Source: Bacillota bacterium (lineage in GTDB: Bacteria > Bacillota > Clostridia > Christensenellales > Aristaeellaceae). Taken from it: a DNA stretch of 12,778 nt. Below the pieces are notes generated by a model, which searched no databases, was not told the origin of the DNA, and was given only the letters and a program-made list of their open reading frames with translations. The stretch spans positions 1-12,778 of the forward strand of contig JAEYAR010000185.1 in assembly GCA_023404715.1 (NCBI GenBank). The letters run 5' to 3'. Both the position numbers and the translations under genes were made by a program. Positions 1-7,213 of this stretch are shown piece by piece (within the stretch, counting starts at the first letter, position 1; each line of letters begins with the position of its first letter).

Positions 1-734
1 AGGCAGAGCAGGGCGCACAGGGCCAGCGAGGCCGCCCGCCGCCGGGGGGCGGCGCACAGGGCCAGCACACAGCCGAGCGGGAGCGCGCACAGCCATGCGC
101 CGGGCAATCCCCAGGCGGCGAGGCCGATGAGCGCCGCCCCGGCCAGGGGCCTGCCGTACGCAAGGGCGCATGCGCCCGCGGCCAGCAAGCAGAAGACAAA
201 GGACAGGCTGCTCAGCGTAGCGCTCGCCTGAATCAACCAGGGGGAGAGGGCGAAGAGGGCGGCGGCCAGCAGGCCCAGGGCAGGATGATCGCGATGTTCA
301 TCCTCTTGAACGGCGCAGGGGCGCTGCGGCCCCCGCAGGGCGAGCGCCGCCAGCGGGACCGTCGCCCCTCCGGCGAGCAGGGACAGGGCGCGCAGCGCCC
401 GCACGTCCCCGCGAAAGAGCGCGTCCGCCGGGCGTACGAGGAGCGCCGTCAGCGCGCCGCCCTCCGCCCAAAGCACGGGCATGCCGTCCGCAAGGAAGCG
501 CCTGCCGGCGACGACGAGCGCGGCCTCGCCGGGCGAGAGCTCGGCGGGCACGCACAGCGCGGCGGCGAGCCGCAGGCCCAGGCCCAGCGCGGTGAGCGCC
601 GCAAGGCACAGGGGAAAGCGTTTCAAAATCAGCTTCTCCAGGCGGCGCAGGGGCAATACCCGGCCCACCGCCCGGCAACAGACCGGGGATGCGCACAGCG
701 CGAGCAGCAGGATTGTAAAGACCGCCATCGCCAT
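1..734 (-). CDS. Second GT-C-type membrane glycosyltransferase, partial (cut by window edge)
   Basis: An open frame runs from ATG at 734 to the window edge without a stop, giving at least 244 residues. It is mostly hydrophobic, with an N-terminal membrane segment (MAMAVFTILLLAL), a second helix near residues 40-60, and further helices around 105-135 and 150-240. Its layout follows the upstream 584-residue protein: a helix ending in LGLGLRLAAAL, a short outer loop (PAELSPGEAAL), then an Arg-rich stretch before a helix, and later ALFALSPWLIQASATL, which aligns with the upstream CAVLPWHVVQSRWSI. I infer a GT39/PMT-ArnT-like enzyme that moves a sugar from a polyprenyl phosphate on the outer membrane face. 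The start overlaps the upstream stop as TGATG, so translation is probably coupled. The outer-loop acidic residue is Glu (SPGE) rather than the Asp of the upstream copy. Acceptor and sugar are unknown. Confidence 0.72.
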   Translation of the reverse strand, partial: MAMAVFTILLLALCASPVCCRAVGRVLPLRRLEKLILKRFPLCLAALTALGLGLRLAAALCVPAELSPGEAALVVAGRRFLADGMPVLWAEGGALTALLVRPADALFRGDVRALRALSLLAGGATVPLAALALRGPQRPCAVQEDEHRDHPALGLLAAALFALSPWLIQASATLSSLSFVFCLLAAGACALAYGRPLAGAALIGLAAWGLPGAWLCALPLGCVLALCAAPRRRAASLALCALLC

Positions 735-2488
735 CACGCATCGCCCCCTTTCGGCATGAACTGCGCGGGGTAGGCGACGGTGAAGCGCCCAAAGGGCTTC
801 AGCACGAAGTCCAGCCCCTCGAAGTACGCCTCTTCGCCCGCGCGCAGCAGGTAGACCATGTTCTCCTCCTCAAAGGGCGTAAAGCCCTCCTCCGTCCAAT
901 ACTCGTAGATGTCCGAGTAATAGCCCAGCTCGTCGCCCGCCGCGTCGAGGATCGGCGCTTCGTCCTGGGCCTGTCTCGCGTCGATTTCGTGCACGAAGAG
1001 CGTGTTGATCTCCGCGACAACGCGGCGCTCCGGGTCGGCGCCTACGCTCAGGCAGGCGTATTCAAAGGGAAGCGTATCCATGTACTCCAGCGCCTCGATC
1101 TGATCGGCCTCGAGCTCGACGAGGTGGGCGTTGAGCCGCCCGGGGTCGAAGTACGAGGCGGTGAAGAGCGCCGCGCCCGCCGCGTAGAGCGCCAGCACCA
1201 GCGGCAGGAACGCCTTGACGCGCCGCACCAGCGCGTAGAGCGCGTAAGCTGTGAGCAGCAGCAGGGGATAATAGATGCCGTTGGAGCGCCAGGTATTCGA
1301 AAGGTTGGTAAACAGGCCGCAGGCGAACATCGCCGCCAGCCAGCAGAGCAGCAGATAGCCCGCGTCGGGCTGCGGGGCCGGGCGTCCGGGTCGCAGGGGC
1401 TCCGCCGACCGCCGGTCGCGCCAGAAGAGGTAGAGGCCCGCAAACAGCGCGGGGGTCGAAAACACGTACAGCGTGCCGAAGCCGTCGACGACCGTCGGCC
1501 AGCCGCCGCTGAATTGCAGGAAGGTGTGGTGCAGGAAGGTCAGCAGGTTTTCGCGCAGCTGCTCGAGCATGTCCTTGCCCGTGAGGAAGAGCGTATCCGA
1601 CGCGCGCACCGATTCGCTAAAACGCTGCAGGGTAAACGGGCCCAGGCGCATGGTCTCGAGCCCGAAGAGGTTAATCGCGATGGTCAGCCCGACGGGCAGC
1701 ATGACGGCGACGTAGATCGCGGCGCACACGGCGAGCTGGCGCGCGCGGATCTTTCCGTGCGCGAGCAGGTAGCAGGCCGCGGCGATCAGGAGGATGGGCA
1801 CCGAGTACATCGAGATCGCATACGCATACATCGTCAGCCCGAAGGAAACCATGGATAGGTAGTAGAAGCCCGGCCGCTTCGTGCCCAGCACGAGGAAGTA
1901 GGTGGAAAAGAGGAGCATGTGGCAGAACATGTGCGCGTCGATAGACCAGCGCGATTGCACCACATGCCAGGGCAGCACCGCGCACAGCGCGAGCGCTGCC
2001 AGCGCATAGCCGCGCCCCGCGATGCGCCGCGCGAGATCCCACAATACGGGCAGGGAGAGCAGCGCGACGGTGAGCATGGGCAGGCGCAAGCTGAGGCGGC
2101 TGAGCCCTAAAAAGCGCGTAAAGAGCGACGCCCAATAGGCGTATAGCGCGCTCTGCTGGCCGTAGCCCCAGCCCCACATCATGGCGGGGTATGGGGTGCC
2201 GAAACGGTCCGTGCCGTATTTTGAAAGCGCCCAGGCGTCCAGCGTGGACATCACGCCGTCGGTGTTCATGCCGTAGGGGATCTCCGGGAAGCGGTAGACG
2301 CGCAGCGCCACGGCCAGCGCCAGCACCAGCGCAAACCAGATATAGTACGTACGGCCTGCAAATGCCCACAGGCTGCGGCCCAGCGCCCCGGCGCGGGAGG
2401 CCTCGGCGCGCGCGCGAAAAGCCCGGCTGCCGCCGAGCAGCAGCATCGCGAGCAGCAGCGCGGCGAAGACGGCGTTGAGTATGCTCAT
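734..2488 (-). CDS. GT-C-type (PMT/ArnT-like) integral membrane glycosyltransferase
   Basis: The 584-residue protein has about ten or more membrane helices over residues 1-440 and a soluble C-terminal domain (about 445-584). After a helix at 48-64 come the typical first outer loop with Asp77 (MNTDGVMSTLDAW), a Trp/Gly-rich stretch (MMWGWGYGQQSALYAYWA, 103-120), RLPMLTVALLSLPVL (135-149) and LPWHVVQSRWSIDAHM (172-187). This is the pattern of GT39/PMT-family enzymes, which use polyprenyl-phosphate sugars to glycosylate proteins, lipids or wall polymers outside the cell. The acidic C-terminal domain (DIYEYWTEEGFTPFEEENM) is not part of the minimal family core and may bind the acceptor. The start at 2488 has GGGAGGG nine bases upstream and overlaps the leader-ORF stop as ATGA. 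The 3' end overlaps the next gene, a truncated relative. The family call is firm; the specific substrate is unknown. Confidence 0.8.
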   Translation of the reverse strand: MSILNAVFAALLLAMLLLGGSRAFRARAEASRAGALGRSLWAFAGRTYYIWFALVLALAVALRVYRFPEIPYGMNTDGVMSTLDAWALSKYGTDRFGTPYPAMMWGWGYGQQSALYAYWASLFTRFLGLSRLSLRLPMLTVALLSLPVLWDLARRIAGRGYALAALALCAVLPWHVVQSRWSIDAHMFCHMLLFSTYFLVLGTKRPGFYYLSMVSFGLTMYAYAISMYSVPILLIAAACYLLAHGKIRARQLAVCAAIYVAVMLPVGLTIAINLFGLETMRLGPFTLQRFSESVRASDTLFLTGKDMLEQLRENLLTFLHHTFLQFSGGWPTVVDGFGTLYVFSTPALFAGLYLFWRDRRSAEPLRPGRPAPQPDAGYLLLCWLAAMFACGLFTNLSNTWRSNGIYYPLLLLTAYALYALVRRVKAFLPLVLALYAAGAALFTASYFDPGRLNAHLVELEADQIEALEYMDTLPFEYACLSVGADPERRVVAEINTLFVHEIDARQAQDEAPILDAAGDELGYYSDIYEYWTEEGFTPFEEENMVYLLRAGEEAYFEGLDFVLKPFGRFTVAYPAQFMPKGGDA

Positions 2489-2568
2489 AATTTATCCCTC
2501 CCCGGCAGGAATGGCACGCAAAAAAGGCCGTAGACGGCCCTCGTGCGGCGCCGTATGCAGATGTTCAT
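2485..2568 (-). CDS. Possible 27-residue leader peptide upstream of the glycosyltransferase operon
   Basis: A small ORF begins at ATG 2568 (MNICIRRRTRAV...), preceded by GAGGCG, and ends at a TGA that overlaps the glycosyltransferase ATG by four bases (ATGA). Four of its codons 6-10 are Arg (CGG CGC CGC, ACG, AGG). It lies just downstream of a good promoter, and a terminator-like hairpin falls inside its second half. The arrangement resembles a ribosome-controlled attenuator or a translational coupling leader. It could also be a chance ORF in the 5' untranslated region; no homologue is recognised. Confidence 0.4.
   Translation of the reverse strand: MNICIRRRTRAVYGLFCVPFLPGRDKL
2522..2545 (-). 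terminator. Terminator-like hairpin inside the leader (attenuator candidate)
   Basis: On the minus strand the sequence reads AGGGCCG-TCTA-CGGCCTT followed by TTTT. The stem is seven base pairs (one G-U) with a four-base loop and a run of six T counted from the end of the GC core. It lies between the promoter at 2600-2628 and the glycosyltransferase start at 2488, so it would cut the message before the main gene. The 5' arm GCCGT could instead pair with an upstream ACGGC in the leader codons, giving an alternative structure. Confidence 0.5.
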
Positions 2569-2599
2569 CGCATCGCCTCGTTTGAAACAGGATGGATTG

Positions 2600-2628
2600 A
2601 TTTTACCATAAGCGGGCGTCTTATGCAA
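2600..2628 (-). promoter_or_regulatory. Promoter of the glycosyltransferase operon
   Basis: The -35 element is TTGCAT (2623-2628), the spacer is 17 bases and the -10 is TAAAAT (2600-2605), with TGG just upstream making an extended -10. Transcription would start near 2593, about 25 bases before the leader ORF. Confidence 0.65.
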
Positions 2629-2633
2629 CGGAT

Positions 2634-2652
2634 GGGCGCGCAATGCGCGCCC
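2634..2652. repeat. Short perfect GC-rich palindrome upstream of the promoter
   Basis: GGGCGCGC-AAT-GCGCGCCC forms an eight-base-pair stem with a three-base loop, starting six bases upstream of the -35 element of the glycosyltransferase promoter. There is no T run on either side, so a terminator is unlikely. It could be an operator or an RNA structure in read-through transcript. Confidence 0.4.
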
Positions 2653-2672
2653 GCCCGTAGCCCACGCGCCCC

Positions 2673-2698
2673 GAGGCTCTCCCGGCCGGGAAAGCCTC
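2673..2698 (-). repeat. Eleven-base-pair hairpin in the Gfo/Idh-GT intergenic region
   Basis: The 26 bases fold as GAGGCTTTCCC-GGCC-GGGAGAGCCTC on the minus strand, with one G-U pair. The same position is a C-A mismatch on the plus strand, so the fold is better in minus-strand RNA. No T run follows. The role is unknown; it lies between the upstream terminator at 2777-2804 and the promoter at 2600-2628. Confidence 0.4.
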
Positions 2699-2773
2699 AT
2701 GGAAAGGTTCCCCTTAGCTATAACGCAACTCATGAGTAAAGGCGTTTGAGCTTAAGGCAGAGGTCTGTCGACG

Positions 2774-2804
2774 AGCAAAAGCAGCCGCGCGAATGCGCGG
2801 CTGC
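2774..2804 (-). terminator. Intrinsic terminator of the epimerase-dehydrogenase operon
   Basis: On the minus strand a perfect ten-base-pair stem, GCAGCCGCGC-ATTC-GCGCGGCTGC, is followed by TTTTGCT. It begins about 20 bases after the Gfo/Idh stop codon. Confidence 0.8.
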
Positions 2805-2824
2805 TCGCCTGTTTTCGTATGCGC

Positions 2825-3907
2825 TTAGTCGAAGTACACGGGCTTGCCGGTGTTCGCGGAGGTGTAGATCGCCTCAAGCACCTCGGTGACGACCAGCGCC
2901 TGCTCCGGCAGAACGGTCGGTTTGGTCCCGTTCTCCAGCGCCGCATAGAACTGCTCGGCCTCAACGTCCTTGGCGTCTTTAACGCTGCCGTCATAGAAGG
3001 CGACGCCGCCCGCCTCGAGCTCGGGCTTGGTGACGTACATCTTGGAGAAGCGCTCGCCGTTGATGCGAAGGCCGTCCTTCATGTCCGCGCCTGCCTTGGT
3101 GCCGCAAAGGGAGGTTTTCGCCTCATCGATGTCCAGCGAGTTGATCGCCCAGGCCGCCTCGAGCACGATGGTCGCGCCGTTCTTCATCTTGATGAAGCCC
3201 ATAGCGGAATCCTCTACCGTGAACTTTTCCGGGTCCCAGGGGCCCCAGGCGTTGGCGGCGTCCTTGGTGTCGGCCAGCTTGCGGTATACGCTGCCCATGA
3301 CCGACTCGACCTCGTAGTTGTTCATCTCCCAGAGGGTAAGGTCCAGCGCGTGCGTGCCGATGTCGATCAGCGGTCCGCCGCCCTGCGCTTCCTCGTCGAG
3401 GAACACGCCCCAGGTAGGCACGGCGCGGCGGCGAATGGCGTGCGCGCGCGCGTAATAGACCTCGCCCAGGTCGCCGGCCTCGCAGCACTTCTTGAGGTAG
3501 AGGCTGTCGGGGCGGAAGCGGTTTTGATAGCCGATGGTCAGCGTCTTGCCGGTGCGCTTCGCGGCTTCTACCATGGCGCGCGCGTCCGCGGCGGTCTTCG
3601 CCATGGGCTTTTCGCACATGACGTCTTTGCCCGCCTCCATTGCGGCGATGGAGATGGGGGCGTGCGCCTTGTTGGGGGTCAGCACATGCACGACGTCGAT
3701 CGTCTCGTCGGCGACGAGCTCTTCGTAGGTGTCGTAGACCTTCGCGCCCTCGGCGCCGTATTCCTTCAGGGCTTTTTCCGCGCGCTCGCGGATCAGGTCG
3801 CAGAAGGCGACCATCTTGACGTTGGGTAGGGCCCTCAGCGCCGGCAGATGCTTGCCGTTCGCGATGCCGCCGCAGCCTACGATGCCTACACGAAATTCCT
3901 TGGCCAT
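2825..3907 (-). CDS. Gfo/Idh/MocA-family NAD(P)-dependent sugar or inositol dehydrogenase
   Basis: The 360-residue protein has the N-terminal Rossmann fold with the nucleotide motif GCGGIA (residues 11-16), an Asp at the end of the second strand (Asp37, CDLIRERAEKA) that favours NAD, and the family EKP motif at 99-101 (CEKPMAKT), whose Lys contacts substrate and nicotinamide. The catalytic segment GGGPLIDIGTHALDL follows at 177-191, with Asp182 and His186. Length is normal for the family. Members oxidise or reduce a hydroxyl/keto group of cyclitols, sugars or sugar acids in the cytoplasm. The start at 3907 has AAGGAGGAG seven bases upstream. It lies 67 bases downstream of a sugar isomerase/epimerase gene, and the two are probably one operon, so the substrate is likely a keto-inositol or keto-sugar shared by both. 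The exact substrate cannot be read from sequence. Confidence 0.9.
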   Translation of the reverse strand: MAKEFRVGIVGCGGIANGKHLPALRALPNVKMVAFCDLIRERAEKALKEYGAEGAKVYDTYEELVADETIDVVHVLTPNKAHAPISIAAMEAGKDVMCEKPMAKTAADARAMVEAAKRTGKTLTIGYQNRFRPDSLYLKKCCEAGDLGEVYYARAHAIRRRAVPTWGVFLDEEAQGGGPLIDIGTHALDLTLWEMNNYEVESVMGSVYRKLADTKDAANAWGPWDPEKFTVEDSAMGFIKMKNGATIVLEAAWAINSLDIDEAKTSLCGTKAGADMKDGLRINGERFSKMYVTKPELEAGGVAFYDGSVKDAKDVEAEQFYAALENGTKPTVLPEQALVVTEVLEAIYTSANTGKPVYFD

Positions 3908-3974
3908 TGGAAACTCCTCCTTGTCAGTCGCTGTCTATCGTCCGCGGGCAGGGGCCCGTGGAGGGCAAATTGCA

Positions 3975-4751
3975 TTATTCGCCCAGATCCCAAAGGATCC
4001 GGCGGATATGCGCGCAGGAGGCGGCGATGTCGGCCTGCATGTCGCCCGCATAGGCTTCCTGCTCGACGATCAGGCCCGCCTCGAGCCTGCCCGCCGCCTT
4101 CAGCGTACGCGCGATCGCCCCAAAGTCGATGATGCCGCCGCCGACGGGCGCGTCGATTTTTTCCGGCTCGCGCGTCTTGTAGTCCGCGTTGATATCCTTG
4201 AAGTGCACGGGCCCGGTCTGCGTGCCCAGCGAGGCGATGTACGCGTTAGGGTCCACGCCGCCGTAGAGCGCCCAGCAGGTATCCACTTCGCCGAGCACGC
4301 CGGATTCCTTGACCAGCACGTCCATCGGTAGCCGGCCGTCGGGCAGGGGTTTCATCTCGTGCGCGTGGTTGTGGTAGCCCACCTCGATGCCGTAGGGCGC
4401 GAAGGCCGCCTTGGCTTCGGCGAGCAGTTTTGCGGTTTCCGTGCATGCTTCGATGCTGTCGGCCCGGCTCCAAGGCAAGATCGCGTAGCGCACGCCGAGG
4501 ATCTTGAGCGCGGCGATCGCCACCTCAAAGCCCTCCGGCCTGAGCCAGTCGCCCGGCACGTGCATGCTGTAAGAGGTCAGTCCCGCCGCGTCGCACGCGG
4601 CCTTCGCGGATGTGGGGTCGGCGATAAGCGCGGGGCATCCGTACCATTCTACGCAGTCGTAACCCGCCTGCGCGGTCATCTGAAGCGCGCGCGGCAGATC
4701 GACCTGCGCGACTTCCCTAAGGGAGTAGAGCTGCAATCCTACGGGAACCAT
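3975..4751 (-). CDS. Sugar phosphate isomerase/epimerase-family TIM barrel protein
   Basis: The 258-residue protein fits the xylose-isomerase-like TIM barrel (AP endonuclease family 2 fold; IolE/IolI and hexulose epimerases belong here). It opens with VGLQLYSLRE (4-13), then has GYDCVEW (30-36), YHNHAHE (126-132), VDTCWALYGGVDP (156-168), VHFKD (182-186) and LIVEQE (227-232). These are the usual strand ends that carry metal ligands; Asp157, His183 and Glu230 or Glu232 are candidates. Such enzymes isomerise or epimerise keto-sugars or dehydrate keto-inositols in the cytoplasm with a divalent metal. The start at 4751 has AAGGAGGAAT at a good distance. It is the first gene of an operon with the Gfo/Idh dehydrogenase, a very common catabolic pairing. 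The substrate is not certain. Confidence 0.87.
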   Translation of the reverse strand: MVPVGLQLYSLREVAQVDLPRALQMTAQAGYDCVEWYGCPALIADPTSAKAACDAAGLTSYSMHVPGDWLRPEGFEVAIAALKILGVRYAILPWSRADSIEACTETAKLLAEAKAAFAPYGIEVGYHNHAHEMKPLPDGRLPMDVLVKESGVLGEVDTCWALYGGVDPNAYIASLGTQTGPVHFKDINADYKTREPEKIDAPVGGGIIDFGAIARTLKAAGRLEAGLIVEQEAYAGDMQADIAASCAHIRRILWDLGE

Positions 4752-4804
4752 GGGGATTCCTCCTTTTGATCAGTCGTCGGTCCTGCCTTTGGCGTCGTTT
4801 TCGC

Positions 4805-4826
4805 AGGGCGGCAAGGCCGCCGCCCT
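4805..4826 (-). repeat. 5' leader hairpin of the epimerase operon
   Basis: AGGGCGGC-GGCCTT-GCCGCCCT forms a perfect eight-base-pair stem. It begins about two bases after the predicted transcription start and has no T run. A 5' stem-loop may protect the message from decay, or the site could be an operator overlapping the start point. Confidence 0.45.
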
Positions 4827-4834
4827 CTACCTGT

Positions 4835-4863
4835 ATGATAGCAGATTTTCGCCCCGATGTGTA
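4835..4863 (-). promoter_or_regulatory. Promoter of the epimerase-dehydrogenase operon
   Basis: The -10 is TATCAT (4835-4840) with TGC upstream (extended -10). A 17-base spacer leads to TACACA (4858-4863) as a four-of-six -35. The promoter begins ten bases past the stop codon of the 514-residue gene upstream, and no terminator is seen between them. Confidence 0.55.
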
Positions 4864-4872
4864 GAGAAAATT

Positions 4873-6417
4873 TCAATAAAGGATACCGAAAATGTCAAAA
4901 TGATCTAAAATTTTTGTGATGCGCTCCCGCTGGGCGGCGTCGTTCTCCCGTTGCAGCAAAACCCACAGCGCCAGGCGGCACAGCGGGCCGATATCCACTT
5001 CGTAGCCGATCCAGTTCTCGAGCGCGCCGATCGCGTCCGCGCGGCACGTGTCGATCCGCGAACACAGGGCGCAGAAGATCAGCGTGCATCCCCAGCCGGG
5101 GGCGTTCCTGAGCCATTGTACCAGGTAAGCGAAGGATTTCGTACGCAGAAGCAGCCGCACGGAGACGAAGCGCGGCGGCGTGAGCGCGATCCGTACGAGC
5201 GGGAGACGGCGGTAGGCCAGGCGCAGCAGGCGGGGAATCAAAGCCCCGTCGCTGATGATGATGTCCAAAAGAATCGTATATTGCAAAAAATCCTTCTCGA
5301 GTCCTTCTAGGACGGCCTGCGTGCAGTCGATGCCCAGGTTGGAGGCGAGGCGTAAGTGTAGGATGCGCGTTTCTTTGCAGGGATCCGCAAGCGCCCTGCG
5401 CGCACAAGCCTGGCTGGATGGCGAGGAGAGCAGGGCGTTGTATCCGCCGAGCAGGTCCGCCCCGCCGGAGAGGTACGCGCTTCGCAGATAATGGCGTATC
5501 TGGCACAGCGCGAGGTAGTCGTCCGGCGTGCTGGCGCAGTCCCATGCGTAGTGCAGCAGCGCGCGAAGCGGCTCGGTGGGGTCGCCGAGCTTGCCGATGT
5601 CTTCCCCGTTGTGCACAATACGGGCGGTCAGGGTGACGGCGGCGGAGAAGTCGCCGGGTTGCAGACGTCTTTCACGCAGCATGGCGAAAAGGTTCACCTT
5701 GAGGGCGCAGGTCAACTCCAGATCGACATAATGCGCACAGCTGCGCCAGCCTTCGTGCAACAGCCAATCGCATATTTCGGGCGTATCGGCGTTGAGATAT
5801 TCCACCGCGAGTTCGCGGCCCATCCCTCGAACGCTCTTTGCAAGCGCGAAGAGCTCCGCGTTTGCATTCGGCCAATCGATCATCAAAAAGAGGCAGAGAG
5901 GCGCTAATGCTTCACATTTGGACAGGAGGCGTACTTTCTTCGTGATGCACTCGTCGTCCCCGATGTCGAGGAACTGGAGGAGGGTGAGCGCGAACCCAAG
6001 GCACTCCGGGTTTTGAGCGTTGTTGAGGAGATGGTTTGCATACCAGTATATCTGTTTGGCCTGTTGGGCGCAGTTTTCCTTGACCCAGGCCCTTAACGGT
6101 AGAATAATTCTTTTAATGGTACGCCCCTTTTTGGGCGCAAAGTAGGCGTTGAGCGCCTTGTCCGCCCGCTCGTAATCGCCCCCTACTTTGTGCAGGGCCA
6201 GGCGAATGACATGGTAGAGGGGCGCAACGTCCTGTTCCCTGGGCGGCATCATCGCTCGCGCGAAACGGATCCGGTTCCTTTTCCTGTTCTCCTTATAGAA
6301 GGGTATGACAAAATCCGGGGGAAGCGTGCCGTCCTCGCGCAGGGAGGCAAAAATAAGAAAGTGGAGGGGGATTTCTTTTTTCCTTCTTTTTCGCCATAGC
6401 TTCCACTTCATCATCAT
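4873..6417 (-). CDS. Uncharacterised cysteine-rich all-helical protein
   Basis: I do not recognise this 514-residue protein. It opens with a strongly basic stretch (MMMKWKLWRKRRKK), followed by a short hydrophobic segment (IPLHFLIFASL, 16-26) that is too short for a confident membrane anchor. From about residue 65 to the end it is a series of Leu/Ala-rich amphipathic helices such as LGFALTLLQFLDIG (140-153), LRALLHYAWDC and RILHLRLASNLGI, which suggests a HEAT- or TPR-like helical scaffold. It has 18 cysteines, none in a CxxC pair; the closest are Cys449 and Cys452, three apart with AL between, read as C-A-L-C. No catalytic motif is visible. The three ATGs at the start are ambiguous; 6417 has AAGGGG six bases upstream. 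Base composition is visibly less GC-rich than the neighbours. It stands alone with its own promoter; the gene is very likely real, its function unknown. Confidence 0.75.
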   Translation of the reverse strand: MMMKWKLWRKRRKKEIPLHFLIFASLREDGTLPPDFVIPFYKENRKRNRIRFARAMMPPREQDVAPLYHVIRLALHKVGGDYERADKALNAYFAPKKGRTIKRIILPLRAWVKENCAQQAKQIYWYANHLLNNAQNPECLGFALTLLQFLDIGDDECITKKVRLLSKCEALAPLCLFLMIDWPNANAELFALAKSVRGMGRELAVEYLNADTPEICDWLLHEGWRSCAHYVDLELTCALKVNLFAMLRERRLQPGDFSAAVTLTARIVHNGEDIGKLGDPTEPLRALLHYAWDCASTPDDYLALCQIRHYLRSAYLSGGADLLGGYNALLSSPSSQACARRALADPCKETRILHLRLASNLGIDCTQAVLEGLEKDFLQYTILLDIIISDGALIPRLLRLAYRRLPLVRIALTPPRFVSVRLLLRTKSFAYLVQWLRNAPGWGCTLIFCALCSRIDTCRADAIGALENWIGYEVDIGPLCRLALWVLLQRENDAAQRERITKILDHFDIFGILY

Positions 6418-6446
6418 TGAACGCCCCTTATCTTTTGCTTGCTACC

Positions 6447-6455
6447 ATTATACCA
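6447..6455 (-). promoter_or_regulatory. Extended -10 promoter of the cysteine-rich helical protein gene
   Basis: A perfect TATAAT (6447-6452) has TGG directly upstream (6453-6455), a classic extended -10. No good -35 lies 16-18 bases upstream, as often with this promoter class. The start point would lie about 25 bases before the ATG. Confidence 0.6.
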
Positions 6456-6475
6456 TATTTTCGATCAAAAGGGGC

Positions 6476-6511
6476 ATATAAAGCAAGGCCGCAGGCGTAA
6501 TGCCTGCGGCC
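6476..6511 (-). terminator. Intrinsic terminator of the amino-acid ABC importer operon
   Basis: A perfect ten-base-pair stem, GGCCGCAGGC-ATTAC-GCCTGCGGCC, is followed by TTGCTTTATAT on the minus strand. It starts six bases after the stop codon of the last permease gene. Confidence 0.85.
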
Positions 6512-6517
6512 CGGGCG

Positions 6518-7213
6518 TCATTTGATCACGTACGTGCTGCGCTGCACGCGCTTGGCGATGTTGGTGAATGTAAAGCAGACGACAAAGTAGACGAGCGCGA
6601 CGGTGACGTACACCATGGCCGTATGGTCGCGCAGGTTGAGCTGATTGATCGCCTGTTTGGCGCGGTCGTATAGGTCGCCCATGGCGAGCACCGCGCAAAA
6701 GGACGTATCCTTGATGGTGGTGACGAACTGGGCGATCATCGGGGCCAGGATGCGCCGGTAGGCCTGGGGCAGGATGATGTGCACCATCGCCTGAAACGTG
6801 CCGAAGCCCTGGCTGTTCGCCGCCTCCCACTGGCCTTTGGGCACCCCGTTGAGCCCGCCGCGCACGATCTCCGCGACCACGCCGGAGGTGAAGATGCTCA
6901 TCGCCAGGATCGCGTTGAAGATCTTGTTGGAGGGGAAGGGGGAGAAGAAGACCATCATCGTGATGAAGAAGAGCAGGGGGATGTTGCGCACCGTTTCCAC
7001 GTAGATCGTGGCGATATAGCGCGCTACGCGGTTCTTGCCGTTGCGCATGATGGCCAGCGCCGAGCCCGCGAGGAAGGAGATGACGATCGTGCACAGCGAG
7101 ATCTGCAGCGTCACCATCAGGCCCTCGCCCAGCACCTTGAAGAAGAGCGGGGTGTAGACGACGAGGATCTCGTCTTGAAAAAAGCGGACGATCCATTCGA
7201 TGGGATTAACCAT
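6518..7213 (-). CDS. Polar amino-acid ABC transporter, permease (second)
   Basis: The 231-residue protein belongs to the HisM/GlnP group of inner-membrane permeases. Membrane helices are seen near residues 31-55 (LMVTLQISLCTIVISFLAG), 78-95, 100-118 and 203-220. The cytoplasmic EAA coupling loop, which docks on the ATPase, is at about 129-150 (QWEAANSQGFG through ILPQA). ETVRNIPLLFFI (73-84) is the usual 'R-x-TPLL'-type helix start in a variant form. It overlaps the preceding permease gene by eight bases (ATGGTTAA), so the two are made together and most likely form a heterodimeric channel. The order in the operon is ATPase, binding protein, permease, permease. The transported amino acid cannot be told from the permease. 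Confidence 0.92.
   Translation of the reverse strand: MVNPIEWIVRFFQDEILVVYTPLFFKVLGEGLMVTLQISLCTIVISFLAGSALAIMRNGKNRVARYIATIYVETVRNIPLLFFITMMVFFSPFPSNKIFNAILAMSIFTSGVVAEIVRGGLNGVPKGQWEAANSQGFGTFQAMVHIILPQAYRRILAPMIAQFVTTIKDTSFCAVLAMGDLYDRAKQAINQLNLRDHTAMVYVTVALVYFVVCFTFTNIAKRVQRSTYVIK

Noticed and set aside
989..1858. Long plus-strand ORFs opposite the glycosyltransferase, also at 2819-3829, 7200-8744 and 10129-11331
   Set aside because: These mirror clear minus-strand genes in high-GC DNA; their products are Arg/His/Gly/Asp-rich without domains and lack ribosome binding sites.
2485..2733. 82-codon minus-strand ORF upstream of the glycosyltransferase gene
   Set aside because: Its first 55 codons run through an extended -10 promoter and two hairpins; only the last 27 codons downstream of the promoter are a plausible leader ORF.
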